Source: Nitrosopumilus zosterae
Lineage (GTDB): Archaea; Thermoproteota; Nitrososphaeria; Nitrososphaerales; Nitrosopumilaceae
Direction: 5' to 3'
Length of the DNA stretch: 64,000 nt
NCBI RefSeq assembly: GCF_025998175.1
Contig: NZ_AP026695.1
Location: forward strand, 1-64,000
The number at the start of each line of letters is the position of its first letter. Position 1 is the first letter of the stretch. A model generated the notes under the pieces. The model was not told the origin of the DNA and did not search any database. It saw only the letters and a program-made list of their open reading frames with translations. A program made the translations under genes and the position numbers. Below are positions 36,907 to 45,120 of the stretch, one piece after another.

Positions 36907-38682
36907 TTAGAGATTATTTTTTCCAAAACTATCTAATCCTTTTCTTCTAACTTCGAAAACATTGTAATCATATTTCTGTTTTAGTTCAATGACACATAAC
37001 TCGACAAAATCATATTCTGTAAGCTTTTTTACCATTTTATAGAAATTTTCACCAATTACGAAGCTGTTTCTTGAACAAAGAGAATTAATTTTGAAACAAC
37101 GATTAACCGTAGGGCCAAAAATATCACTAATATTAGAAGTAGTGCTTTCAGCTACCTTTACAGAACCATATGTTACACTAATTTTGTAATCTAATTTAGG
37201 CAAGTTTTCAGCTGTAAGTTGTTTTTGTAATTCACCATGCGATTCAATCATGAATAAACAACATTCTAAAATGTTTTTCAATACTTTGTCATCTTTTATA
37301 TCGACATTTGAAAATCTAAACATCAATGCATCTCCAATATTTTTTACTACTTGACCATTGTATTTTTGAATAATTTTTGCCATGAAATTTAGAAAGATTT
37401 CATATAACTTGGTAATATCCTGATCAGATAATTTAGATGATATTCTAGTAGAATCAGACATATCAATTACACCAACACAATCATTTTGTTCATGTTGAGA
37501 AAATTTCAACAGCATATCGCCCTCAAGCTGTTTGATAACCTCTTCTTTCTGTTTAATTTCAATTAATGATTCTTGTAGTTTTTGTGCCATGGAATCAAAT
37601 GCATTAGATAATTCCCCAATTTCATCACCTGTTTTTATATTGGTTCTTACATCAAAGTTTCCACTTGAAATTTTATTTGCAGCATTTTTTAATTTAATTA
37701 ATGGTCTTGAAAGAGATTTTGATATTCCAAAAGCAACAATTCCCATGACTAAAGTAATCACAATTCCTGTTTCGAGAATTCTTTCCTGTAGAATTATTAT
37801 TGGCTTTTCTACTTCTGCCTCATCAATTTCAACTAGTAAAACAATCCCTAAATCATCTGCACAATAAGATGACCCAAAGATTGGAACTCCTCTATAATCT
37901 GTGTAGAATCCGATATATTCTTCATCTTCGTTGAAACATTTTTGAACTCCTAATGTATCCACTTTTTGTTGAAAAACTGCATTTTCAAAAAATCTAGATT
38001 CAGATAACATCAAATACTGATTATTTACTATGTATACTTCTCCTGTTTCTCCTAATCCACTTTTATTTATCAAAATATTATCTATCGAGGCTGTTCTCAT
38101 TCTTGAAATTATCACTCCTATTGGTTCATCATTTTTTTTACTATCATCAGCAAAAACTGGTGAAACTACAATCATTTTTTTACCAGATTCAGCTGGCTCA
38201 AATTCAATAAAAGATTCTTTCATACCTCTTTTAAAAAATGGATTTTCACTAAAGTCTGTATCAGCATTTCCCACAAGAGAAAAGAAAATTTTTCCATTGG
38301 CACCAATTATCTTTACGTCCTCAAATCCAATTGAAAATCCAATTAATTCTTGAAATGCTTGAATTTGAATTAAGAAGTCTCTACGATTATTTTCTTTTAA
38401 TCCTTGAAACTCATTTTCAGAAGATTGATTCATTTCAGAAATCAAAAATTGAATCATTGGATCACTTGCAAGAATATTATTTTGTTCTATTCTTGATTCA
38501 AAAAGTAATCTAAGCGTATCTCCACGTACTGTTGATTCCCCAAGTAATTGATCTCCTGCTCTCTGTTTTAGAATTTGATCAGCGTAATTGAAACTAAGAA
38601 ATCCTGTGATTGAAAGAGCAACTACTGACACAATCAGTACCAATATGATGAGTTTTTTTCCAAGATTAAATGAGATTGGCAT
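36907..38682 (-). CDS. Cache-HAMP-class III nucleotidyl cyclase
   Basis: 591 aa. Membrane helix 10-31, extracellular double-Cache-like sensor domain 32-300, second helix about 304-322, HAMP 322-375, coiled coil, and a class III cyclase domain about 402-560. Metal aspartates are visible in GVIDMSDS (Asp407) and KNIGDALMF (Asp451); the FGPTVNRCFKIN helix replaces the usual VNxAaR, so the transition-state arginine is shifted or lost. It should turn an external signal into cAMP or a related nucleotide; the activity needs proof. Confidence 0.82.
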   Translation of the reverse strand: MPISFNLGKKLIILVLIVSVVALSITGFLSFNYADQILKQRAGDQLLGESTVRGDTLRLLFESRIEQNNILASDPMIQFLISEMNQSSENEFQGLKENNRRDFLIQIQAFQELIGFSIGFEDVKIIGANGKIFFSLVGNADTDFSENPFFKRGMKESFIEFEPAESGKKMIVVSPVFADDSKKNDEPIGVIISRMRTASIDNILINKSGLGETGEVYIVNNQYLMLSESRFFENAVFQQKVDTLGVQKCFNEDEEYIGFYTDYRGVPIFGSSYCADDLGIVLLVEIDEAEVEKPIIILQERILETGIVITLVMGIVAFGISKSLSRPLIKLKNAANKISSGNFDVRTNIKTGDEIGELSNAFDSMAQKLQESLIEIKQKEEVIKQLEGDMLLKFSQHEQNDCVGVIDMSDSTRISSKLSDQDITKLYEIFLNFMAKIIQKYNGQVVKNIGDALMFRFSNVDIKDDKVLKNILECCLFMIESHGELQKQLTAENLPKLDYKISVTYGSVKVAESTTSNISDIFGPTVNRCFKINSLCSRNSFVIGENFYKMVKKLTEYDFVELCVIELKQKYDYNVFEVRRKGLDSFGKNNL

Positions 38683-38824
38683 TTTTATTCTATTGTTTTT
38701 ATAAGAATATCAAGGCTTCTAAGATTCTTGTGCATTATACATGTGAATGTTCTTTGAATTGATATTACTTCTCATCTATGAAAAAAACATCAATATTTAA
38801 TTAATGAATTAATGATTCTAAAAT

Positions 38825-39817
38825 GTGAAGTTTCTAATTTTCTCAATAATTTTAGGTATTTTAGTCTCAACTTCTACTGTTTTTGCAGATGAATACGTAA
38901 TTGATATTCCATTAGGAGCATACAATCCTGAATTAAATACTCCGGCAGAAGTATGGTATGATCCTCCACAACTGTATGCTACAGTTGGTGATACCATTAC
39001 TTGGTATAACGATGACAAGGAAGGTCACACAGTTACCAGTGGAGAAGGATCTGGAAGGTTTGGATGGATGAGCGATAACTTTGGAACTCCTAATGGAATC
39101 TTTGATAGTGGTAGATTCATGCCAGGAGAATCATGGTCTTACAAATTTGAAGAATCTGGTACATTTTCATATTATTGTACTATCCATCCTTGGATGGAAG
39201 GTGTTTTAATTATTGAAAAAGCAATTCCAAATTACCCTCATGATGCAACTGGTGCAAAAATTGAATTTCCATTACTTCAATATACTCCAGATTTAGGTAT
39301 AGAAGTTAACCTTTCATGGGATCCACCTGTGATCAAAACTCATGAAAAAGTACAATTTGTATATCAATTCTATGATCCTCAAACAAATTCTAATCTTGCA
39401 GAAATGAAATACAATTTTGTTATATTCCAAAATGGAAAAGAAATTTTTCGAGATGAAGGACTAAGTCAAATTGGTGGTGACTATAGAAATTTTGTCTTTA
39501 GTGATTCTGGTTCAATCATTATAAGAATCGAAGGGATTCATACACCATCGATCTTTGCAGAGGAAAGTGTAACTGTATTTGGAAACATAGAAAGTAAAGA
39601 ACAAAGATCAGTTGATTTTACAACTGCTGTATATGATAATCCAGAAAAAACTACTCATGAAACCTATCATACAAAACCTGCTCAAAGATTAACAACTTAT
39701 TATGAATTAATGTTAGTAATCATTTTAGTTCCTGGGATTTTGTTTATTGGAGCAATGATTTGGTTAAAGAAAAAACCAAATACTCGACAAGAAAATTCTG
39801 GTGCTGTTAAAATCTAA
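38825..39817 (+). CDS. membrane-anchored cupredoxin (plastocyanin-like)
   Basis: 330 aa, GTG start. Signal peptide 1-21, cupredoxin domain 25-132 with type 1 copper ligands His68, Cys118, His121 and Met124 (EGHT, YYCTIHPWMEG), a second beta domain 140-260 and a C-terminal membrane helix about 293-314. Ammonia-oxidising archaea use such blue copper proteins as extracellular electron carriers. A partner oxidase is not in the window. Confidence 0.9.
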   Translation: MKFLIFSIILGILVSTSTVFADEYVIDIPLGAYNPELNTPAEVWYDPPQLYATVGDTITWYNDDKEGHTVTSGEGSGRFGWMSDNFGTPNGIFDSGRFMPGESWSYKFEESGTFSYYCTIHPWMEGVLIIEKAIPNYPHDATGAKIEFPLLQYTPDLGIEVNLSWDPPVIKTHEKVQFVYQFYDPQTNSNLAEMKYNFVIFQNGKEIFRDEGLSQIGGDYRNFVFSDSGSIIIRIEGIHTPSIFAEESVTVFGNIESKEQRSVDFTTAVYDNPEKTTHETYHTKPAQRLTTYYELMLVIILVPGILFIGAMIWLKKKPNTRQENSGAVKI

Positions 39818-39852
39818 AATAATAAAAAGAAATTAAAAATTGTTGAATTAAT

Positions 39853-40152
39853 CTAATCGATTAATTCGGTCCAACCTTTGACGAAGACTGAATTCTTGTA
39901 GAGTGGAACTGGTTGTCCAACAGTAAAGTCCATTGGTCTCATCCAAAAGATTGCTTTTGTTGGGCATACACCGATGCATGCACCATCAGAAATACATCTT
40001 TCTGGGTAGAAAACAAATGCTTTACCTCTCTTCCAGCCTTCAACTGGTTTTACTCTAAGGACATCTGGGCCTAATGTTGTACAGATTTCTACACATAGTG
40101 CACATCCGATACACATTTGTTCGCTGATGTCTGGAATAATTCCTACTGGCAT
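39853..40152 (-). CDS. dicluster ferredoxin with Asp in one cluster motif
   Basis: 99 aa. First cluster: C14, C17, C20, C24 (CIGCALCVEIC). Second motif: C53, C59, C63-Pro, with Asp56 where the second cysteine should be (CISDGAC). This C-x2-D-x2-C arrangement occurs in ferredoxins that carry an Asp-ligated 4Fe or a 3Fe cluster. Low-potential electron carrier. Upstream lies a tandem repeat that could be its operator. Confidence 0.9.
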   Translation of the reverse strand: MPVGIIPDISEQMCIGCALCVEICTTLGPDVLRVKPVEGWKRGKAFVFYPERCISDGACIGVCPTKAIFWMRPMDFTVGQPVPLYKNSVFVKGWTELID

Positions 40153-40205
40153 AACAAAATAAAATCTTGATTTGTTCTTAATATAATTTACCTAAAAATT
40201 TCGTC

Positions 40206-40239
40206 TTATAACGGCGTTTCATATTTTATAACGGCGTTT
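40206..40239. promoter_or_regulatory. tandem 14-base repeat, likely operator upstream of ferredoxin
   Basis: TTATAACGGCGTTT occurs at 40206-40219 and again at 40226-40239. The start-to-start distance is 20 bases, about two helical turns. Both lie upstream of the ferredoxin TATA region (about 40180), placing them where archaeal activators bind. Confidence 0.6.
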
Positions 40240-40246
40240 GAAATCT

Positions 40247-40261
40247 GATCGTAATGCGATC
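40247..40261. repeat. short inverted repeat GATCG-CGATC
   Basis: GATCG(TAATG)CGATC, perfect 5-base arms with a 5-base loop. It overlaps the stop codon of the minus-strand gene 40260-40871 and sits 8 bases from the tandem operator-like repeat. Confidence 0.35.
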
Positions 40262-40871
40262 AAATCTTTTCAATTTTGAATGCTTTTGAATTAGAGCCTT
40301 CCATAGTAAAAATCATGTAATTTGGATTTTTTTTAATAAAATAAACACCTGTTTTTTTTGATTTTATGATCTGTTTTCCTCCTGGTGATATAACCCATCC
40401 TAAATTTTCTTTCCTTCTTGCCATTCCAGTGACTATTACTGATGAATTTGTTTGATTGGCAAGAGATGATAGTAACATAATACATGAATTGACAAATCTC
40501 GCAGATTCAAGATCATCAAACATATTGTATACTCCATTAAACGAATCAATTACAACTAAAAACTTCTCTTTTGAAACTTTGGAAATAATTTCAACTAACT
40601 TCTTTTCCCAGTTTTCCTTTTCTGGATGAAAAATTATTACATTATTTTTTTTCTTTATCATGCCAGATTCAACATATCCAGTATAAAGTAAATCCAAATC
40701 TACGTAGATTGTTAAGATTTCAATCGAATTCATTAATCTATAAAGAAATTCTGCCTTGTGAAATGGTTCAGAACATAAAACTAAACTTGGAATATTTGAC
40801 TCAAATTCGTTTTTAATATGTTCAAAACTATTATCTAAAATCAGCTCAGAACTTTTATCCAACACCATCAT
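40260..40871 (-). CDS. degenerate RecA/KaiC-like ATPase-fold protein
   Basis: 203 aa. Strand-helix order and a Walker B-like KFLVVIDSFNG (about 103-113) followed by SSLANQTNSSVIVTG match the RecA/RadB/KaiC superfamily, but there is no Walker A loop at the expected place (SLVLCSEPFHKAEFLYR). It probably does not hydrolyse ATP and may be a structural or regulatory homologue. Start ATG 40871 or 40868; divergent from a class V aminotransferase with 20 bases between. Confidence 0.6.
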   Translation of the reverse strand: MMVLDKSSELILDNSFEHIKNEFESNIPSLVLCSEPFHKAEFLYRLMNSIEILTIYVDLDLLYTGYVESGMIKKKNNVIIFHPEKENWEKKLVEIISKVSKEKFLVVIDSFNGVYNMFDDLESARFVNSCIMLLSSLANQTNSSVIVTGMARRKENLGWVISPGGKQIIKSKKTGVYFIKKNPNYMIFTMEGSNSKAFKIEKI

Positions 40872-40891
40872 AGCATTTTACAGATATAATA

Positions 40892-42043
40892 ATGAATTTA
40901 ACATCAAAAGATATTTCAGATGATTTTCCAGATTCAAACAAAATCTATCTAAATAATGCATCAGTATCTTTGATGCCTTCTCAAAGCATAGATGATATGA
41001 AAGAATTTCTAATATCATACAACTCTATAGGTCCTGACTCTAAGGATTCAGAACCATTTGTTGCTGAAAAACTCCAGAATGTTAGAAAGATAATTGCAAA
41101 AATCATATCATGTCAACCTGACGAAGTAGTTCTTACTCAAAGTACAACTGATGGAATAAATTTTGTTGCAAATGGTATCTCTTTTGATGATAAATCCAAC
41201 ATCATCCTTCGTGGTATGGGGCATGAACATCATGCAAACTATTATCCATGGTTACAACTCAAAGACAAAATCTCAATAAAAAATCTGCCTATAGATAAAG
41301 ATGGTTTTTTCAAATTACACGATTTAGAATATTTCATTGATGATAATACAAAACTAGTAATACTTAGTCATGCACTATATAACACTGGCTCAATATTACC
41401 TGTTGAAAAAATCGGAAAAATTCTTGATAATAAAATTCCATTTTTTCTTGACAGTGCACAAACTATAGGATGTATTGGTGAAATTGATGTATCTAAAATT
41501 AGATGTAATTTCATGTCCTTTAATGGTTCAAAATGGCTTTGTGGTCCAATGGGAACTGGACTATTTTATTGTAGTAGAAAGTCAAGTGAATTGCTAAAAC
41601 CTATGACTATTGGAGGTGAATCAGCAATAATTTACGATGAAACTAACCTTGCTTTCAAAGAACTGCCAGACAAATTTCAAACAGGTTTTAGAAATTATGT
41701 TGGGATAGTTGGTTTAGAATCATCTGTAAGATATTTGCTGAATTTTGGAATGAAAAATATTCGTGAAAAAAATCTATATCTTTCAAACCTATTCAGAGAA
41801 GAATTATCAAAAATTCCAAATATCATTTTGCATGGACCTGATGATCCAAATCATAGAACTAGTATTGTGTCTTTTAATCTCAAAGGACAGGACTCGCAAG
41901 AAATAGTAGACAAACTTGAGAAACAAAATATTGTTTTAGCAGTAAGGGAAATTATGAACCAAAAAATTATCCGAGCATCCCCTCACTTTTTTAATACTGA
42001 ATCTGAAATGCTTCAGACAATTGATGCGATAAAGAAATTATAG
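40892..42043 (+). CDS. class V aminotransferase (cysteine desulfurase-like)
   Basis: 383-aa PLP enzyme. YLNNASVSLMP at the N-terminus, TQSTTDGINFV, DSAQTIG for PLP contact and the lysine in FNGSKWLCGPMG. It lacks an evident active-site cysteine loop of true SufS/IscS, so it is closer to the isopenicillin-N epimerase-like or Csd-like subgroup. Substrate unknown. Ends 6 bases inside the convergent Lrp-type gene. Confidence 0.83.
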   Translation: MNLTSKDISDDFPDSNKIYLNNASVSLMPSQSIDDMKEFLISYNSIGPDSKDSEPFVAEKLQNVRKIIAKIISCQPDEVVLTQSTTDGINFVANGISFDDKSNIILRGMGHEHHANYYPWLQLKDKISIKNLPIDKDGFFKLHDLEYFIDDNTKLVILSHALYNTGSILPVEKIGKILDNKIPFFLDSAQTIGCIGEIDVSKIRCNFMSFNGSKWLCGPMGTGLFYCSRKSSELLKPMTIGGESAIIYDETNLAFKELPDKFQTGFRNYVGIVGLESSVRYLLNFGMKNIREKNLYLSNLFREELSKIPNIILHGPDDPNHRTSIVSFNLKGQDSQEIVDKLEKQNIVLAVREIMNQKIIRASPHFFNTESEMLQTIDAIKKL

Positions 42044-42316
42044 ATTTTCTTGTTCTTCAATTACCATCATGGTCAATGTTGATTGAACTTTACTAATTTT
42101 TCTGACTTTGTTGGTGATAATTGTACGTAATTTTTCAGAGTCATCCGAAGTTAATTTCAAGACAATATCATATACACCATAGACTCCTTGAACCTCATAT
42201 TTTACATCCTCATCTGCAAGAATTTGTTTGACTTCGGCAATTATTGATTCATCTGATCCTAAATCAGAATTTAATAGAACATATGCAGTAGGCACAGGTT
42301 GATTTTCATCAAACAC
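42038..42316 (-). CDS. stand-alone Lrp/AsnC ligand-binding (RAM) domain protein
   Basis: 92 aa, GTG start. Only the RAM-type ferredoxin-like domain is present (PTAYVLLNSDLGSDESI, then VYGVYDIVLKLTSDD); the HTH half of Lrp is missing. Such proteins bind amino acids as oligomers and modulate full-length Lrp proteins. Possible partner: other Lrp genes outside the window. Confidence 0.83.
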   Translation of the reverse strand: MFDENQPVPTAYVLLNSDLGSDESIIAEVKQILADEDVKYEVQGVYGVYDIVLKLTSDDSEKLRTIITNKVRKISKVQSTLTMMVIEEQENL

Positions 42317-42370
42317 TATTTAACTTTTCATAGTTAAAAAACTGATTAATTACCAACAGATAATATCGAT

Positions 42371-43012
42371 ATGAAACCTATAGATCTTACACTTACAATA
42401 TCAAAATCCATTCCAAGTTTTCCTGGTTCCCCAAAACCTCAATTCATTTTATGGTCTGACATCAAAGATGATGGATATAATCTTGAATTGTTATTCCTAA
42501 GTTCTCACACTGGAACTCATATTGATGCACCATATCATTTTGTTAAAAACGGTATCAAAATCCATCAAATTCCACTTGATAGGTTAATTGGTAAAGCTAT
42601 TCTAATTAAACTCAAAAAACTCAAAAATTCCCAAATAACAAAACAAGATATCATGATATTTGAAAAAAACAATGGCATAATCCCAAATCATTCGTCAGTC
42701 TTCTTTTTTACTCAATGGCAAAAAAATCTACAAAAAGAGAATTATTTCACTGAAAATCCTGGACTAAACAAATCAGCTGCAAATTATCTTATATCAAAGA
42801 AGATCAATTTAGTTGGCATAGATTCTCCAAGTATAGATCTAGGAAATGATTCATCTTTTCCTGTTCACCATATTCTCTCAAAAAACAATATTTTGATTGT
42901 AGAAAATTTAACAAATTTGAATAAGATTTCTTCTATAGAATTCAACTTTACAATTCTTCCATTAAAACTTAAAGATGCAACAGGTTCACCTGTTAGAGCA
43001 TTAGCATCATGA
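42371..43012 (+). CDS. cyclase family hydrolase (kynurenine formamidase-like)
   Basis: 213 aa. Metal-binding signature HTGTHIDAPYHF near 55-66 and the D-x-PS-x-D motif GIDSPSIDLG near 152-161, as in the arylformamidase/cyclase family. N-terminal IDLTLTIS matches. The substrate is unknown; archaea here have no obvious tryptophan degradation genes. Precedes the phosphatase gene on the same strand. Confidence 0.85.
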   Translation: MKPIDLTLTISKSIPSFPGSPKPQFILWSDIKDDGYNLELLFLSSHTGTHIDAPYHFVKNGIKIHQIPLDRLIGKAILIKLKKLKNSQITKQDIMIFEKNNGIIPNHSSVFFFTQWQKNLQKENYFTENPGLNKSAANYLISKKINLVGIDSPSIDLGNDSSFPVHHILSKNNILIVENLTNLNKISSIEFNFTILPLKLKDATGSPVRALAS

Positions 43013-43064
43013 CTTTTCTCTTAATTTCGCAATGCTAAAAATACAGCAAATTACATTGCATAAT

Positions 43065-43559
43065 ATGAGTAAACCTGGTAATCTTTGGAGAAAAGTTCAT
43101 GGCAGAATTACAAAAAAACCTACAAACTTTTCTTGGTTAATTGAAGAAAAATTAGCTGGTTCAGGAATTCCCACTAGTTTTGATGAATTTAATTGGCTTT
43201 TAGATCAAGGAGTAAAATCAATTGTTACTATGACTGAGAATGCTTTACCTGATAATTGGATACAAGATATTGGTTATCTACATGTTCCAACTCCCGATCT
43301 TACTGCTCCTGATATGGACAAAATAGATCTAGCAGTAGATTTTATTCATGAGCAAATTAAAAACAACCAATCTGTAATGGTTCATTGTGCTGCTGGAATG
43401 GGGAGAGCAGGTACAATCCTTGCATGTTATTTTGTAAAATATAAAAATTTCACAGCAAACGATGCAATTAAAAAAATACGTGATGAAAGACCTGGATCTA
43501 TTCAATCTGAAGTACAAGAACTAGCTATTGGTTTTTATGAAAAACATGTGAGAAACTAG
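43065..43559 (+). CDS. dual-specificity protein phosphatase
   Basis: 164 aa from ATG 43065. A longer frame opens at ATG 43032, but a TATA-like CTAAAAATA at 43035-43043 lies 26 bases before 43065. Active site HCAAGMGRAG (Cys-x5-Arg) near 108-117, with the general acid Asp in PTPDLTAPD. Member of the atypical DUSP/archaeal PTP group; dephosphorylates phospho-Tyr or Ser/Thr, or RNA 5' ends in some relatives. Confidence 0.88.
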   Translation: MSKPGNLWRKVHGRITKKPTNFSWLIEEKLAGSGIPTSFDEFNWLLDQGVKSIVTMTENALPDNWIQDIGYLHVPTPDLTAPDMDKIDLAVDFIHEQIKNNQSVMVHCAAGMGRAGTILACYFVKYKNFTANDAIKKIRDERPGSIQSEVQELAIGFYEKHVRN

Positions 43560-43560
43560 T

Positions 43561-43707
43561 TTAAACAAATTCAGAAACTAATTTTCCATCTACAACTTTA
43601 ATTTTCAAAGTTTTATTTTCTTGGAAAATCAAAGTAAGATCTCCATCTGAATCAGGATCTTCAACTTTTACAAGTTCTAACATTTTGATTGCATCAAATT
43701 TTTCCAT
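43561..43707 (-). CDS. 48-aa protein, paralogue of its upstream neighbour
   Basis: A short gene from ATG 43707, 48 residues. It shares the pattern M-x-K-(F/Y)-D ... VE-(D/E)-PD-x2-D ... L-x-IK-x-VDGK with the gene at 43718-43870, so the two arose by duplication. Predicted fold: a small beta sheet made of three or four strands. It follows its neighbour by 10 bases. Function unknown. Confidence 0.65.
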   Translation of the reverse strand: MEKFDAIKMLELVKVEDPDSDGDLTLIFQENKTLKIKVVDGKLVSEFV

Positions 43708-43717
43708 TCATATTCAC

Positions 43718-43870
43718 CTATTCTGGAATTGATACGGTCTCAATTTTTCCATCAACTGCCTTGATAAACAAAAACCTGTTGTCTTTTAAGATAAAGGTAA
43801 TTCCATCTTCTTTATCTGGTTCTTCAACTTCAAGAACTGGTTGTCCTAACAGACCATCGTATTTTGCCAT
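43718..43870 (-). CDS. 50-aa protein, first of a tandem paralogous pair
   Basis: ATG 43870 to TAG 43718, 50 residues. Same family pattern as the gene at 43561-43707 (VEEPDKEDGITFIL, then LFIKAVDGK). Acidic middle, beta-rich. The pair is probably one transcript, and both stay in frame over their full length, which argues against chance open frames. Function unknown. Confidence 0.65.
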   Translation of the reverse strand: MAKYDGLLGQPVLEVEEPDKEDGITFILKDNRFLFIKAVDGKIETVSIPE

Positions 43871-43900
43871 ATTAATTACCCAAAAAAGTTCCTTATATCC

Positions 43901-44437
43901 CTAATTGATGATTATTTCAATTTCGCCGGAGCCGTTCTTAATACTGCCTGTTTCTGTATAGTCATGTTTTTGCCATGATGCAAATGCTTCAGCACTAATC
44001 TTGTGTTTTCCTTTTCCCAAATCTGATGCTTTGAAAACAAATTTTTCATCAAAGTCAAAAAGCTCTTGTCTCACTTCTTCTTCAGTTAGTCTGATAAATG
44101 GCTCAAAATTTTTAGCTACTTGAACCCAAATTCTTCTATCTTTCATTGGATTGACAAGTTTAGGATTCCTTGTCCAAAATATAGATGCCTTTCTGTAAGT
44201 ATCAATAGTCCGCCCCAATTCCTTCTTTCTGAATCCGCCTGATGTCAATTTTACCCCATATTTCATCTTGAATGAAACATCATTATTGTTGTAGGCTTTG
44301 GTCCAATTTGCTTCATTGAAGGCATTTCTGAGGTCTCCTTCAACTGAAAATTGGACATTAATCACTACATTTTCATCAGATGAGTACTCATCCTTAGAAT
44401 TTACTAGTTTTATATCTGAAATCCTACTTTCTCCCAT
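43901..44437 (-). CDS. conserved-type beta-rich cytoplasmic protein, unknown function
   Basis: 178 aa without signal peptide or membrane helix. It reads as an Ig-like or carbohydrate-module-like beta sandwich: RISDIKLVNSKDEYSSDENV at the start and GKHKISAEAFASWQKHDYTE near the end. A central helix-rich part includes FIRLTEEEVRQELFDFDEKF. No family recognised. Divergent from rpoL, and 30 bases upstream of the short paralogous pair on its strand. Confidence 0.6.
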   Translation of the reverse strand: MGESRISDIKLVNSKDEYSSDENVVINVQFSVEGDLRNAFNEANWTKAYNNNDVSFKMKYGVKLTSGGFRKKELGRTIDTYRKASIFWTRNPKLVNPMKDRRIWVQVAKNFEPFIRLTEEEVRQELFDFDEKFVFKASDLGKGKHKISAEAFASWQKHDYTETGSIKNGSGEIEIIIN

Positions 44438-44488
44438 TCTTACCGCTCATAATGATTTATATCCGCAATAAGTGCTTTTTCTGAATAC

Positions 44489-44767
44489 ATGAACGCACAA
44501 GTGATCAGTTCTGAACCCAAAGAAATCAGCCTTTCAATCACTGAAACTGACATAGGAATTTTATACATTATTCAACACGAACTCCTAAAAGGATCAAATA
44601 TTGACTTTGCAGGAGTTATAGTCAAACATCCACTCACCAATGAATGCTGGATGAGAATTAATTCCAGTACAAAACCGCTAGGAGAAATTAAAAAAGCAAC
44701 AGATTCCGCAATAAAAATGGCAGAAGAGCTCAAACAATTATTTAATTCTAAGATTAAGGTAAATTAG
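44489..44767 (+). CDS. rpoL: RNA polymerase subunit L (Rpb11)
   Basis: 92 aa. The Rpb11/AC19 fold with the D/L heterodimer signature: LYIIQHELLKGSNIDFAGVI then VKHPLTNECWMRI. It pairs with RpoD to nucleate the archaeal polymerase. One base separates its stop from tfs, so the two are co-transcribed. Confidence 0.93.
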   Translation: MNAQVISSEPKEISLSITETDIGILYIIQHELLKGSNIDFAGVIVKHPLTNECWMRINSSTKPLGEIKKATDSAIKMAEELKQLFNSKIKVN

Positions 44768-44768
44768 A

Positions 44769-45086
44769 TTGAAATTTTGCCCCAAATGTGAGGTCAAATT
44801 AAAAAAGGGTACTTTAGGCCTTGAATGCTCTAAATGTGGTTATATAGAAGGACAAAAAGCCAAAGAAACAAAAAAAATTATTGATGAGGACGAACCAGAT
44901 TTTTCACTTTTAGCTTTTGAAGGAAATGAAGGCGAAGACACTAATCCAACGATCAAATTAGAATGTGAAAAATGCGGTCATGATGAGGCAGTTTGGTGGA
45001 TGTTTCAAACCAGAAGTGCAGACGAACCCACAACTAGATTTTACCGTTGTCAGAAATGTAAATACACTTGGCGTGATTACGCATAA
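44769..45086 (+). CDS. tfs: transcription factor S
   Basis: 105 aa, TTG start. N-terminal zinc ribbon C4, C7, C20, C23 and C-terminal TFIIS-type ribbon C66, C69, C94, C97 with the catalytic Asp85-Glu86 that enters the polymerase funnel. Promotes RNA cleavage by backtracked polymerase. Sits between rpoL and pcna on one strand. Confidence 0.94.
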   Translation: MKFCPKCEVKLKKGTLGLECSKCGYIEGQKAKETKKIIDEDEPDFSLLAFEGNEGEDTNPTIKLECEKCGHDEAVWWMFQTRSADEPTTRFYRCQKCKYTWRDYA

Positions 45087-45120
45087 CGTTTAACTGGAAC
45101 TTTAAGACAAGAAAATTGAT

